Of a stretch of 64,000 bases of DNA, positions 32,122-40,939 are shown piece by piece (position 1 is the stretch's first letter; every line of letters starts with the position of its first letter). The notes under the pieces were generated by a model, which was given only the letters and a program-made list of their open reading frames with translations, did not search any database and was not told the origin of the DNA. The stretch comes from DATASD01 sp035478835 (GTDB lineage: Bacteria; Patescibacteriota; Saccharimonadia; Saccharimonadales; UBA4665): contig DATIJH010000002.1 of the NCBI GenBank assembly GCA_035478835.1, forward strand, positions 62,001-126,000. The letters are read 5' to 3'. Made by a program: the position numbers and the translations under genes.

Positions 32122-32210
32122 TTCAGACATTGACCGTATTTCTGGCTTTGGCGAGTTGGTCGCCAGTGCGCGGAATTATTCCGACGCCGACTGCATGATA
32201 CACTTATGGA

Positions 32211-33055
32211 ATGACTGAAAAGATAGCGCACATCGTTAATGCCTTTACGGCAAACGGCGAACACGGCAACCCTGCTGGCGTTGTGCTCGATGCCGACGGT
32301 TTAAGCAAAGAGCAGATGCTTGCTATTGCGCAGCAAGTCAATCTGTCTGAAACGGCGTTTGTAAGTAAAAGTGATAGCGCCAACCAGCAAGTCCGCTTTT
32401 TTACTTCTACAAATGAAGTGGATCTGTGCGGCCATGCTACCATCGCCACTTGGTCTCTATTAAAATTACTGGGACGCATCACGAATGGCGGCTATACGCA
32501 ACAAACTCTGGCCGGGAATCTGGCTATTACCGTGCAGACGACATTATATTTATGCAGCAAGCACCTGCTGTTTTTGGCGAGACCGTACCAAATGCCGAAG
32601 TGGCCGCTCTGTTAGGAATTGTGCCTGCCGATCTCCATGCGTCATTGCGGCCGCAGATGGTTTCGACCGGCCTAAAAGATTTAATGGTGCCAGTCAAAGA
32701 TAAGCAGGTTTTATCACGCTTGCGGCCACAGACTGAAGAAATCAAAGCATTTAGCAAGGCGCATGATTCATATTCTTTACATGTATTCGCACTTTTAGCG
32801 GGTGACTCCTTGGCCGCGGCTCGTAATTTTGATCCTGCTCACGGTATTCCTGAGGAATGCGCCACTGGCACATCTAACGGGGGACTTTTATGTTACCTAG
32901 GGCAAAACAACATGCTCCCAGCCAGTGAAATGTACAGAATTGAACAAGGTGAAGCCATGGGCGAGCTGTCATATATCTATGGCAAATTTGTTGGCGATAC
33001 GGTATGGATCGGCGGCAATGCTACTGCCATGGATGTGCTGCCGGTCGTAGTTTAG
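32211..33055 (+). pseudogene. PhzF-family isomerase broken by a frameshift
   Basis: The 5' part (to about 32540) encodes VNAFTANGEHGNPAGVVLDAD, VNLSETAFV and the CGHATIATW signature of PhzF. The chain continues in the -1 frame (DDIIFMQQAPAVFGE, GIPEECATGTSNGG) to a stop at 33055. One missing base near 32536-32541 joins the two parts; no slippery heptamer is there, so programmed frameshifting is unlikely. The full chain would be ~280 aa, normal for the family, with the catalytic Glu in LSETAFV present. Either a very recent pseudogene or a sequencing error. Confidence 0.78.
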
Positions 33056-33057
33056 CT

Positions 33058-33825
33058 TTAAGACGCGATGGTTTTGTTGCGGTATAGTCGCAGCGAAGCC
33101 AGATAAAAAACGATCAGAATTCCTACACACCACACTAGAGCCAGCCACGCCTTGCTGCCAGGCGTGCCGTTCACGAGCAGGGAACGCATCGTTTCGACGA
33201 TCGGCGTAAGCGGTTGGTTGTTGGCAAAGCTGCGCAGCGCCGCAGTCATGGTGCCGGTCGGCACGAACGACGGGCTAATAAAAATCAGCAGCATTAAAAC
33301 GTAGCTGAACGAGCCTGCGCCTTCGGCCGATTTGGCGAGCAAAGCAAAGAATATCGCCATCCAAGTTGTCGCAAGCGTAAAAAGTGCAACCAGCCCGGCA
33401 AAAATAAACCACTCCGCTACACCGGCATGCGCACGAAATCCGATCGCAAAAGCCACCGCCAGCACCAGTAAAGAAGAAAACAAGTTAGACAACGTTGAAG
33501 AAGCCGCTTGTCCGCCCAAAATCGAGGACGGCGCCACCGGCATAGTGCGAAAGCGATTAATAATGCCTTTTTGAATGTCGGTGCTCAGGCGAAACGCCGC
33601 ATACGCGATGCCGCTGATGACGGTCATTACAATAATGCCCGGCGTAATAAAGCTGACGTAATCCACGGAGCCGGTCTGCTTGCCGAGCGCGCCGCCAAAC
33701 ACATACACAAAAAGCAGCAGCATAGCGATCGGCGTCAGTACCACTGTGATAATAGTGTCCGGGCTGCGCACAATGTGACGCAGGCTGCGCTTGGCCATTG
33801 TCCAGGTGTCGGTAATAAGCTGCAT
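33058..33825 (-). CDS. ABC-2 type exporter permease
   Basis: 255 aa, six hydrophobic helices, with VSFITPGIIVMTVISGIAYAAFRLS and RTMPVAPSSILGGQA, the ABC2 signature of DrrB/NodJ-like permeases, before a late FANNQPLTPIVETMRSL segment. AAGGAGG precedes the ATG and the start overlaps the ATPase stop (TAATG). Works with the ATPase as a two-component exporter, typically for a drug or lipid-like compound. Confidence 0.88.
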   Translation of the reverse strand: MQLITDTWTMAKRSLRHIVRSPDTIITVVLTPIAMLLLFVYVFGGALGKQTGSVDYVSFITPGIIVMTVISGIAYAAFRLSTDIQKGIINRFRTMPVAPSSILGGQAASSTLSNLFSSLLVLAVAFAIGFRAHAGVAEWFIFAGLVALFTLATTWMAIFFALLAKSAEGAGSFSYVLMLLIFISPSFVPTGTMTAALRSFANNQPLTPIVETMRSLLVNGTPGSKAWLALVWCVGILIVFYLASLRLYRNKTIAS

Positions 33826-34757
33826 TATTTTTCCTCCTTTTTGTCGCCAATAATTTTAAAGAATACGTCGTCAAGCGTTGGTGTTTTTTGTGAAAAGCTG
33901 GCCGGCTCAATGTGCGCGTCGCGCAGTTGCATAAATAAATCGGCGAGTCGCTTGGTGCCTTCGCCTACAGTTACTGTCAGGGTGAGGTTTTCGCCGGGCG
34001 TTACCTCGTAATGGCTTTTGAGGATTTCAGCGGCGGCGCGCAACTGCTTTTCGTCGTGGAAGGTCAGGCCGACCAGGCCGCTCGGCACCAGCTTTTTGAG
34101 CTCGTTCGCGGTGCCACTGGCCACGATTTTACCTTTGTGCAGCAGCGCTATGGTGTCGGCCAATTCGTCTGCCTCCTCGAGGTATTGTGTAGTCAAAAAG
34201 ATGGTTGTGCCATTGTTTGCCAGTGTTTTGATGGTTTGCCACATGTCGTTGCGAGCCTCGGGGTCAAGGCCGGTGGTCGGTTCGTCCAAAAAGATGACCG
34301 GCGGGTTGCCGATGAGGCTCATGGCAATATCCAGGCGGCGGCGCATGCCGCCGGAATACGTCTGGACCCTGCGCTCGGCGGCATCCGATAAATTAAACTT
34401 TTTAAGCAGGTCGGTCGCGGTTTGTTTTGCGCTGCGAATGTGCCGCAGGTCGGCAATTAATTCTAGGTTTTCCCGGCCGGTGAGCGTATCGTCAACAGCG
34501 GCGAATTGCCCGGTGAGGCTAATGCATGAGCGTACCTTGGCCGGATACTTTGCCACGTCATAACTGGCAACGGCAGCCGTGCCGCCGCCGGCTGGAATAA
34601 GCGTGGTTAAGATATTGATGGTGGTTGTCTTGCCGGCGCCATTGCTGCCGAGCAACGCAAAGATTTTGCCGCGCTCGACGCTGAAGGTTACGCCTGTCAG
34701 CACGTCGTTCTTTTTATATGATTTTTTCAAATCCTTGGCGATGATTGCTGCTTCCAT
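33825..34757 (-). CDS. ABC exporter ATPase, DrrA-like
   Basis: 310 aa from ATG 34757, preceded by AGGGGGA. Walker A is LLGSNGAGKTTTINIL, Q-loop SLTGQFAAVD, signature YSGGMRRRLDIA, Walker B VIFLDEPTTGLD, and H-loop replaced by a Gln (IFLTTQYLEEAD), which is common in DrrA-type ATPases. A C-terminal ~90-residue domain ends in TPTLDDVFFKI, a DrrA feature. Middle gene of the regulator-ATPase-permease operon. Confidence 0.92.
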   Translation of the reverse strand: MEAAIIAKDLKKSYKKNDVLTGVTFSVERGKIFALLGSNGAGKTTTINILTTLIPAGGGTAAVASYDVAKYPAKVRSCISLTGQFAAVDDTLTGRENLELIADLRHIRSAKQTATDLLKKFNLSDAAERRVQTYSGGMRRRLDIAMSLIGNPPVIFLDEPTTGLDPEARNDMWQTIKTLANNGTTIFLTTQYLEEADELADTIALLHKGKIVASGTANELKKLVPSGLVGLTFHDEKQLRAAAEILKSHYEVTPGENLTLTVTVGEGTKRLADLFMQLRDAHIEPASFSQKTPTLDDVFFKIIGDKKEEK

Positions 34758-34764
34758 ATTCCCC

Positions 34765-35241
34765 CTATTTTTTATGTTCTTTAACTTTCTGGGATGCCAT
34801 CCATTCGTCGTATAGTTGCGGGAGCCGTTCCGCCAAAAAGTCATTCAACGAAGCCATCATCTCGAGCGGCTGCCGGCGCTCCGGTGAGGCGTTTTGCAGT
34901 AACGCCAGTCCTTCACGCGCTAGGGCGGCCATTTGCATGTACTCGCTTGGCTCAAAACCGGTATTTTCCCAGCCTAAGTGGTTGAGGCCGATGAGGTCGG
35001 CACGCGTCCCGGCCGGCCGCGTACGCTTTATGAGCTTTAAATTCTCGAGCATCTTGATTGCCCCGTTAATGGCACTGCGGCTGGTGAGCAGCGTTTTGGC
35101 GATGTCGTTAATGGATTGCTGCATTGGCTCGCAAACCGCCAAGTAGCCGATTAGACGGCCAACTACCGGTGGAAAGCTATATTTTTCGGCGTAAAAACGG
35201 GCTGTGTGGTCGGCGTATATTAGTATTTTGTCACGGTCCAT
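34765..35241 (-). CDS. GbsR/MarR-type winged-helix regulator
   Basis: 158 aa from ATG 35241. The winged helix spans about residues 25-90 (PPVVGRLIGYLAV, SINDIAKTLLTSRSAINGAIKMLENLKLIKRTR), followed by a helical dimerisation tail. PPVVGRIxGxL is typical of GbsR-type regulators. First gene of the exporter operon, seven bases before the ATPase start. Its own promoter carries a perfect palindrome over the -35 box, so autorepression is likely. Confidence 0.85.
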   Translation of the reverse strand: MDRDKILIYADHTARFYAEKYSFPPVVGRLIGYLAVCEPMQQSINDIAKTLLTSRSAINGAIKMLENLKLIKRTRPAGTRADLIGLNHLGWENTGFEPSEYMQMAALAREGLALLQNASPERRQPLEMMASLNDFLAERLPQLYDEWMASQKVKEHKK

Positions 35242-35284
35242 ACCAAGATAATACACGAATGAATGAAATAACACAAATTTGTGT
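35239..35284 (-). promoter_or_regulatory. Promoter and operator of the regulator-exporter operon
   Basis: On the minus strand the -35 TTGTGT (35276-35271) and -10 TATTAT (35253-35248) are 17 bases apart, and the ATG follows six bases after the -10. The 14-base perfect palindrome ACACAAATTTGTGT at 35271-35284 covers the -35, which fits repression by the encoded regulator. Confidence 0.72.
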
Positions 35285-35298
35285 CATATGATTTCTAT

Positions 35299-35964
35299 CT
35301 ACTGTATGGCCGCTTGATCGATGTATTCATGAGCAAGATTTCTGAATGCATTCGTAACATAATCTTTCAATTCCAGATCGGCTTTCGGGTGGTTGAGCGG
35401 CTCTGCAATGCCAAGTTCTACTGTTTGCCCGACGGCCACGCGCAATATGCTCGAGTATATTGCCGGCTCATAATAACGAGGCTCTCCCTTATAAATAGTG
35501 TCGGGTAGGGCGACCGGGTTGGCGCCCATGCTCATATAGTCTAGGTTGAGTACGGCTGCATCAATAGCGGCGGCCCCGACGCTGCGCAGCGGAGAACAGA
35601 GCGTCGATAACGCGTACCGGTCTTTGGTGTACTCACTAATTATGAGCGCATTTTTACCGGCTATAGCAAGATCATCTTGTGCGAGTCGCTCCCGCACCGC
35701 CCATTGATGCTCAGGCAAGTCACGAACCCAGCGCGAGTTCGTGATGTGCACTGTAGGCGGCGGCCCACCGTCAACGGCGCCCGAAAGCGAATATACGTCG
35801 CTCAAAAATTGGACGAGGAAGTGCGAGCTGCACGCATCCGCCACCCACACGCCCCACTGGGAAGCTGGCGCAGCGGCAAGAACCTTGTCGGCGAGGCTAA
35901 AAAGATTATCGCGGTCACGCAGCATAGAATAGGCAACGTCACCCGCCTCCTGAGCCGAAATCAT
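35299..35964 (-). CDS. Hypothetical protein, possibly phosphoribosyltransferase-like
   Basis: 221 aa, soluble. GKNALIISEYTKDRYALSTLCSPLRSVGA near residues 105-135 has the shape of a PRTase strand-loop-helix (hydrophobic strand, acidic pair, then a small-residue turn) but lacks the consensus PRPP loop, so the match is weak. TATAAT (35976-35971) is six bases before the ATG: leaderless. Confidence 0.5.
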   Translation of the reverse strand: MISAQEAGDVAYSMLRDRDNLFSLADKVLAAAPASQWGVWVADACSSHFLVQFLSDVYSLSGAVDGGPPPTVHITNSRWVRDLPEHQWAVRERLAQDDLAIAGKNALIISEYTKDRYALSTLCSPLRSVGAAAIDAAVLNLDYMSMGANPVALPDTIYKGEPRYYEPAIYSSILRVAVGQTVELGIAEPLNHPKADLELKDYVTNAFRNLAHEYIDQAAIQ

Positions 35965-36090
35965 AAATATATTATATCATATTTATTGGTAATTAATACT
36001 TGATGTTACTAGCAGCAGGTATATAATTATCATTCAAAATGTTTAAATAAAAGTGAACCAAATGGAACGGGAACAGGAGAATACATACGA

Positions 36091-36633
36091 ATGGTAGTGC
36101 AAGAACATCCGGCTTGGCCACGATTGACAGGCGAACTACAGCGCACGGATCAAATGCTGACGGATTATCTGAACAACATGCCGGTAGCCGACCGGGAATG
36201 GTTTGAGCCGGAGCAGCTGGCAATTATAGGGGCGCAGGCTCTTGGGCAGACCACAGAAGAAATACAGAGCGATTTTCCGGAGCTGAGTCCGAAAGACTTT
36301 GGCGAGTTGTACACGGGTATTTATGAAATAATGGGAGCAAAGCAAAGCAGCGATGCGATCGTAACATATCGTGCATGCATAAGCGGGCTTGTCGAGTACG
36401 ACACGAAAGATTGGGATGCCTCGTATTCAAGCCTCGGTGAGTCAGTGGCGATTGTGTACAAAGCACGTGCGGCAGGTTACACGGCGCCCGAAATTGGCAA
36501 GTTGCTGCCCGGATCAGGAAAAAGCATGGTTAATAATGCCAAGGCCAGAGCCAACAAATATTTTGGTTCCAGAGGCTCCCTCAATGTCATAACCTGTGGA
36601 TTTGAGTACGGCCTGTTTGCGCGTGATGTATAG
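36091..36633 (+). CDS. Hypothetical protein with two HTH-like segments
   Basis: 180 aa, all helical. EQLAIIGAQALGQTTEEIQSDF and KARAAGYTAPEIGKLLPG both look like helix-turn-helix turns with a following basic helix (SMVNNAKARANKYFG). It may bind DNA. AGGAGA lies about nine bases before the ATG. Upstream 36005-36090 is AT-rich with TATAAT near 36020. Confidence 0.5.
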   Translation: MVVQEHPAWPRLTGELQRTDQMLTDYLNNMPVADREWFEPEQLAIIGAQALGQTTEEIQSDFPELSPKDFGELYTGIYEIMGAKQSSDAIVTYRACISGLVEYDTKDWDASYSSLGESVAIVYKARAAGYTAPEIGKLLPGSGKSMVNNAKARANKYFGSRGSLNVITCGFEYGLFARDV

Positions 36634-36658
36634 CGTCGCAGTGGTGGCATAAGTTACG

Positions 36659-37228
36659 ATGAAGCTATTTGGCTCAAGGCCGCGCCACTCGGAAGAAATA
36701 TACTCGCAGGAATTGCAGGTGCTCCACGAGGCGGAAAGATTCCGCAAGCTTGCCGTTTTTGCGTGGGACGAGCACACGATTTACTCCAAATGCAAGTACA
36801 CGAAGGGCAGCTCGGAGGGTCAGTGCGGCGTGACTAATTTTGGCTTTGGGTTATGGCTCGCAAAACTACGCATCGTTCAGCCATGGCAAATGTTTTTTGA
36901 AGAAGGCGAAATCCTGGCCGTGGATGGCTCGGCGGTCGGCGAGAATCACACTTGGCTGCGCATCGATGGAGTTGACGACGGCTTTGCGCACCCAGATTTA
37001 TCAATGCGGCTTGACCTGGCCGGCGATCAATTCCCGGCCATCAACTTGCCGCAAGTTGTCCAATACGACGATTATTTTTACCCTGATGTCAGCGTGCCCA
37101 GCGGTAACCGAATATATACGCCCGCTGCGGTCACGCCCTTGCTCGTTTACAATATAGGCCGTTTTGCCGGACGCCTCGAACGCTTTATGGATAATGTGTG
37201 CGCCGTCGCCGAGTCCGCCGCGCCGTAA
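36659..37228 (+). CDS. YunG-like protein
   Basis: 189 aa. SSEGQCGVTNFGFGLWL, ENHTWLRIDGVDDGF and LDLAGDQFP match, in order, the Q-C-A-V-T, H-x-W-N-x-x-x-x-G and D-L-T-x-x-Q-F motifs of the YunG family, so the Cys and His could form a papain-like site. Function of that family is not established. The ATG follows CATAAG by five bases. Confidence 0.65.
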   Translation: MKLFGSRPRHSEEIYSQELQVLHEAERFRKLAVFAWDEHTIYSKCKYTKGSSEGQCGVTNFGFGLWLAKLRIVQPWQMFFEEGEILAVDGSAVGENHTWLRIDGVDDGFAHPDLSMRLDLAGDQFPAINLPQVVQYDDYFYPDVSVPSGNRIYTPAAVTPLLVYNIGRFAGRLERFMDNVCAVAESAAP

Positions 37229-37245
37229 TTTGCTATGATATAAGC

Positions 37246-37854
37246 ATGAGAAAAATAGTCGTATTATCGTTTATCAGTCTTGACGGAGTAATGCAGGCGC
37301 CGGGCGGGCCGGACGAGGACACCTCGGGCGGTTTTCGGTACGGGGGATGGACCGTGCCGTATTTTGACGAATTTTCAGGTAATATAATGGGCGAACAGAT
37401 GAGTATGCCGTTCGATCTGCTGCTAGGCCGAAAGACGTACGACATATTTGCGGCGTATTGGCCCAAGCAAGACGCGGCAGCGCTGGCAACCGTACCGTTT
37501 AATAAGGCGACAAAATACGTTGTTTCTGGCACGTCGCCAAAGCTCACTTGGGAAAAGTCCGTGCTCATCGAAGGCGACGTGGCTGCAAAAATAAAAGAGC
37601 TCAAGCAGCAAGACGGCCCGATGCTGCAAGTGCACGGAAGCGGCAACTTGATACAGACATTGCTTAAGCACGACCTCGTCGACGAGCTCTGGCTTAAGAT
37701 ATTTCCGGTAACTCTGGGGTCGGGCAAACGCCTTTTTGCGGACGGCACGCAGCCCGCGGCGTTCGAACTTGTGGAGTCTAAGGTTTCGCCGAAAGGGGTT
37801 ATCTTTGCCAACTACAAGAGGGCCGGCGAAGTTAAGACCGGTTCATTTAATTGA
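37246..37854 (+). CDS. RibD-C/dihydrofolate-reductase-like protein
   Basis: 202 aa from ATG 37246. LSFISLDGVMQAPGG at the start, LLLGRKTYDIFAAYWP, KYVVSGTSPKLTWEKS and VHGSGNLIQTLLKHDLVDELWLKIFPVTLGSGKRLF are the four classic segments of the YyaP/RibD-C group of NADPH-dependent reductases. Substrate unknown in most members. An extended -10 (TGC-TATGAT) six bases before the ATG marks a leaderless start. Intact relative of the fragment at 27714. Confidence 0.87.
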   Translation: MRKIVVLSFISLDGVMQAPGGPDEDTSGGFRYGGWTVPYFDEFSGNIMGEQMSMPFDLLLGRKTYDIFAAYWPKQDAAALATVPFNKATKYVVSGTSPKLTWEKSVLIEGDVAAKIKELKQQDGPMLQVHGSGNLIQTLLKHDLVDELWLKIFPVTLGSGKRLFADGTQPAAFELVESKVSPKGVIFANYKRAGEVKTGSFN

Positions 37855-37902
37855 TATTAATTGCAATAAAATCAAAAGAGTGTTGTGTTATTATGTGTCT
37901 TT

Positions 37903-38799
37903 ATGAGAAGTCGCGGAACACACGAGGCACGCCAAAATTCGCAAGACACTGATGGTTTGCGAGCTAATACTGCGCAGTATTTAGCCGGACTTTTTAAGAG
38001 GGGAAAGGCGGACGAGCCGGCGGCCGCCGTGCCGTCCTCGCTTGAGCACACAAACTTGGATATTCACAAAGGGCGCGTGGCTGTCACGATCGCGGCGTTT
38101 TTTCATGCTGTTGATGCGCGGGTTGGCGAATGGATAGGGTACGAAGGCAGCAACATCCGCGATGAGCTGCGTGGCAGGCTTGTGCCGATTGGCCTGCGTC
38201 AGCACCGGATTGATACCGTCGGTATGCAGCCAGCACTGCGGAAGCACGTAGTTAACAACAGATTTCTATTTAAGATCCAGGGCGAAGACGACACCCCGGA
38301 AGCTACCTATAAAATTGACTGCCAAGGCGGCGGTTTCCTGCCTTCAGTCGAAGTGGCGATGCCGGACGGGTCCGTAGAGACAACCCTTTTCATACGGCAT
38401 GAAGCCGGCGATGCGTTCCATCATGTGCGCATGCGAAGGGTTTACGGGCATGGGGACGTACGCTACCTCACGACATTTGCGCCGCATCCGCTATTGATCG
38501 AGCAAGGCACGCTCACGGCTTCCCGGTCGCGCATGATTTATGAAGATGTTGACCCCGAGGGGAATGTGAGTCTGCTCGACGGGCAGGTGGTAAGTGATCC
38601 AACTGGAAGTTATGCGGGCAAGTACAGTGCGGCAGAGCCTATGATAACACCGGTCAGAGGCAGCCGCTTTCCATACGAATTTAAAGACGAGCAGCTCACT
38701 ATAGGCAATCCAGGCAGCAAAGTGCGCTTTCCGCTGCAAACAAATATCTACGCAGAGCTGGAAAACATCACGCAAACTATGCCTGGTATCACGGCCTAG
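37903..38799 (+). CDS. Hypothetical protein, 298 aa
   Basis: Not recognised. Soluble; the first 60 residues look disordered, then an alpha/beta and finally a beta-rich domain with many His and Arg residues (FHHVRMRRVYGHGDVRYLTTFAPHP). TATTAT at 37889-37894 is eight bases before ATG 37903, so that start was preferred to 37885. Confidence 0.6.
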   Translation: MRSRGTHEARQNSQDTDGLRANTAQYLAGLFKRGKADEPAAAVPSSLEHTNLDIHKGRVAVTIAAFFHAVDARVGEWIGYEGSNIRDELRGRLVPIGLRQHRIDTVGMQPALRKHVVNNRFLFKIQGEDDTPEATYKIDCQGGGFLPSVEVAMPDGSVETTLFIRHEAGDAFHHVRMRRVYGHGDVRYLTTFAPHPLLIEQGTLTASRSRMIYEDVDPEGNVSLLDGQVVSDPTGSYAGKYSAAEPMITPVRGSRFPYEFKDEQLTIGNPGSKVRFPLQTNIYAELENITQTMPGITA

Positions 38800-39002
38800 C
38801 CCCGGCCGAACTAGTTGCCCCATCTGTTATTTTATGGTTAAATGTGGGCAACGTGGTCACTCCTTTGCACCCATGCGCTGCTCATTCGGCGAACAACATA
38901 GACGACATTACAGGCCACCGAAGAATGAGTACGCCTCCGTGTTACAGGGACATCGTCGAACCCTTTTGCGGCCGGGCTCTCATCAATTAACAAAGGGGCA
39001 AT
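38800..39002. other. Intergenic region
   Basis: About 200 bases. GTTGCCC near 38814 and GGGCAAC near 38847 form a seven-pair inverted repeat without a T-run. A short plus-strand frame from 38834 (88 codons) has no ribosome binding site and unusual composition and is not called. Nothing else is seen. Confidence 0.4.
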
Positions 39003-39188
39003 ATGCAACACCAAAGCAAAAGTCTCCAAGACCAAAAGGCCAACGAGTACAACCACGAGGACAGTCTGAAACACTGGCGTGCGTGGGGCTCGTGGTTTAG
39101 CTGGGGCAGCCCGGTTGGTCTGGGCCTGTTCTTTATCTCCATCGCGGCAACGCTTTGGATTTTAAGCCAGGCTTTCGGCTGGAAGTAA
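39003..39188 (+). CDS. Small single-helix membrane protein
   Basis: 61 aa: a charged N-terminal helix (LQDQKANEYNHEDSLKHW), then one membrane helix (PVGLGLFFISIAATLWIL). AAAGGGGC precedes the ATG and a strong terminator follows, so this small gene is a complete transcription unit. Confidence 0.72.
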   Translation: MQHQSKSLQDQKANEYNHEDSLKHWRAWGSWFSWGSPVGLGLFFISIAATLWILSQAFGWK

Positions 39189-39204
39189 CGCTTCCTGCCG
39201 GCAA

Positions 39205-39236
39205 ACAGCACCGTCATTATAGGCGGTGCTGTTTTT
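39205..39236 (+). terminator. Strong rho-independent terminator
   Basis: ACAGCACCG pairs perfectly with CGGTGCTGT over nine bases with a 10-base loop, then TTTTT. Confidence 0.9.
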
Positions 39237-39292
39237 AGTTTTCGCGGGCCGCTATGTTGCTAATGCTTGGAGAATCTGCTATCGTACAAATA

Positions 39293-39826
39293 ATGAATCA
39301 CATCGAGAATTTGACCGAGATTCAAGACTTACGTGCCATTGCTGTCGATCTGGCACCATTACTTAGAGATGACGCCAACGATGACATTGCCCTGCAATTT
39401 CCAGAAACTGTAAGCCGCTATGATGGCGGACCTGCTTTAGTAACCCGTCATCTTCTAGAAGATCAAGGTGGGTGTGAACCAGAAGTGCGGCAACAATTCG
39501 TGGCATTTTCTGATGGCCGGGCTGTAGGGATGGGCGCTGTCCAGGATCGCCTTAATGTCCCCGTAGGTGTGCCATCCGGATATCCGAATATATGGAGTTT
39601 TATCTGCCACCCATACCGGGGGAAGGGCATCGGCCAATTATTGCTGGCGAAAAATCTGGAAACCGTGGATGCTCAGTTTGGTGGCCACGCTTGGACGCGC
39701 GTACCGAAGACGGACGAAACTTCGATACAAGCTGTTGAACGCGCCGGTCTTAGAAGGGTTGCCGAGGAAGAAGCGGCCTTGATCTATGTACGCCGCTTGG
39801 TTCAACGCGTGAGCAATCCTGCATGA
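39293..39826 (+). CDS. GNAT-family acetyltransferase
   Basis: 177 aa from ATG 39293. SFICHPYRGKGIGQLLL near residue 103 holds the acetyl-CoA-binding R-G-x-G-I-G motif after the central strand, and SIQAVERAGLRRVAEEEAALIYVRR gives the following helix and strands. Substrate unknown. Confidence 0.82.
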   Translation: MNHIENLTEIQDLRAIAVDLAPLLRDDANDDIALQFPETVSRYDGGPALVTRHLLEDQGGCEPEVRQQFVAFSDGRAVGMGAVQDRLNVPVGVPSGYPNIWSFICHPYRGKGIGQLLLAKNLETVDAQFGGHAWTRVPKTDETSIQAVERAGLRRVAEEEAALIYVRRLVQRVSNPA

Positions 39827-39887
39827 GCGTTGCGGGCGCTGATCGCCGAAGCTATTAAGCTCAGTCAAAATAATTATAGCCGGAAAA

Positions 39888-40760
39888 TTAACCCTCGAGG
39901 GCGGAAGGCGGCGTGGAAGCCTGTAGCTCGCTGGTATTGTATGTTTCAAGAAGACCGTCTAGCTCATTGACCTTGCCGAAGGTTACGGCGAGCAGGTCGA
40001 GCCGTGTCATTACATCAAACTCAGCCAGTTTGGCATCGTCCAAGCGCGTAGTTTCAAGCTTTTCGCGGCTTAATTTTACATCTAAGCCATATCTGGCGAC
40101 ATATTTGGCGTAATCACGCACGAACAATGCGGCGCCTTGGCCTCGGACTAGCATATCGTTCCGGGCTAGATACGTCCGGCGCGGAGAGTTGACCGCTGAA
40201 ACGCGCAGCTTCATGGCATCCTGGTCGAACATGGATCGCAGCGTCTCGGGATCGCAAGCGTCGGAAGCCGCCAGACGCTGGGCCTCGTTTTCGACGATTG
40301 CGTATTGGTCGTCCCAGAGTGTAAGCTCCCTAATGCCCCGCTCGCCGGCGGTTGCGCCGAATAATAGCAGCTGTACGGTCGGCTTGCTATATGTCTCCCT
40401 TGCGGGTGGTAATAGGCGCTGGCCAATTATGTAATATGGCGTATTAAGTATTGCCGTCCACCTTCGTGATGCTTCGTTGCGCATCTTGAGCCAGATAGTA
40501 TTGGCTTGGAGCTGCCGAGCGGTATACATATCATCCGCCAGAAACCCATTTTCATCGGCGGTAGGCAGTTGCTCGACGAATTGCGAGATCATTTCAAAGT
40601 TGGCGCGGCCGGATAGCTCGGCATTGCGCAATCCTTCCAGGGTGCTGTGGCCTGCCAGCTGAGCTGCAAGCTGTTCTCGAATTTCCCTAAACTGCGGGCT
40701 AAGAACGTCGGCAAAGGCGCCAAGGCCGGCCCTTGCAAGCTCGGCAGAGTTGTTGTCCAT
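39888..40760 (-). CDS. Hypothetical helical protein, 290 aa
   Basis: Not recognised. Start at ATG 40760 (MDNNSAEL) or the in-frame ATG 40781. Almost entirely helical with a regular charge pattern and no cysteine cluster or membrane segment. Stands alone between convergent and divergent neighbours. Confidence 0.55.
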   Translation of the reverse strand: MDNNSAELARAGLGAFADVLSPQFREIREQLAAQLAGHSTLEGLRNAELSGRANFEMISQFVEQLPTADENGFLADDMYTARQLQANTIWLKMRNEASRRWTAILNTPYYIIGQRLLPPARETYSKPTVQLLLFGATAGERGIRELTLWDDQYAIVENEAQRLAASDACDPETLRSMFDQDAMKLRVSAVNSPRRTYLARNDMLVRGQGAALFVRDYAKYVARYGLDVKLSREKLETTRLDDAKLAEFDVMTRLDLLAVTFGKVNELDGLLETYNTSELQASTPPSALEG

Positions 40761-40939
40761 ATAACGTATTAATAGCACCATTATGATTAATTACAAGTTT
40801 ATGGCTAAAATAGCGAATATTTTTATGGAATTACCGGCTCGGCGCCGGCGCCCGCCCGTACTAATTGTTGCTTAAAATGTTTGCGAAACACTCTATTTTC
40901 TTCTATTCTTAAGACAACTAATTAAAAAAAGGACGAAAA

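Noticed and set aside
32530..32545. Programmed -1 frameshift in the PhzF gene
   Set aside because: No X-XXY-YYZ slippery heptamer and no stimulatory hairpin at the junction.
38834..39100. 88-codon frame before the small membrane gene
   Set aside because: No ribosome binding site or -10 at the start, odd composition, and overlaps 39003-39188, which has a good site and a membrane helix.
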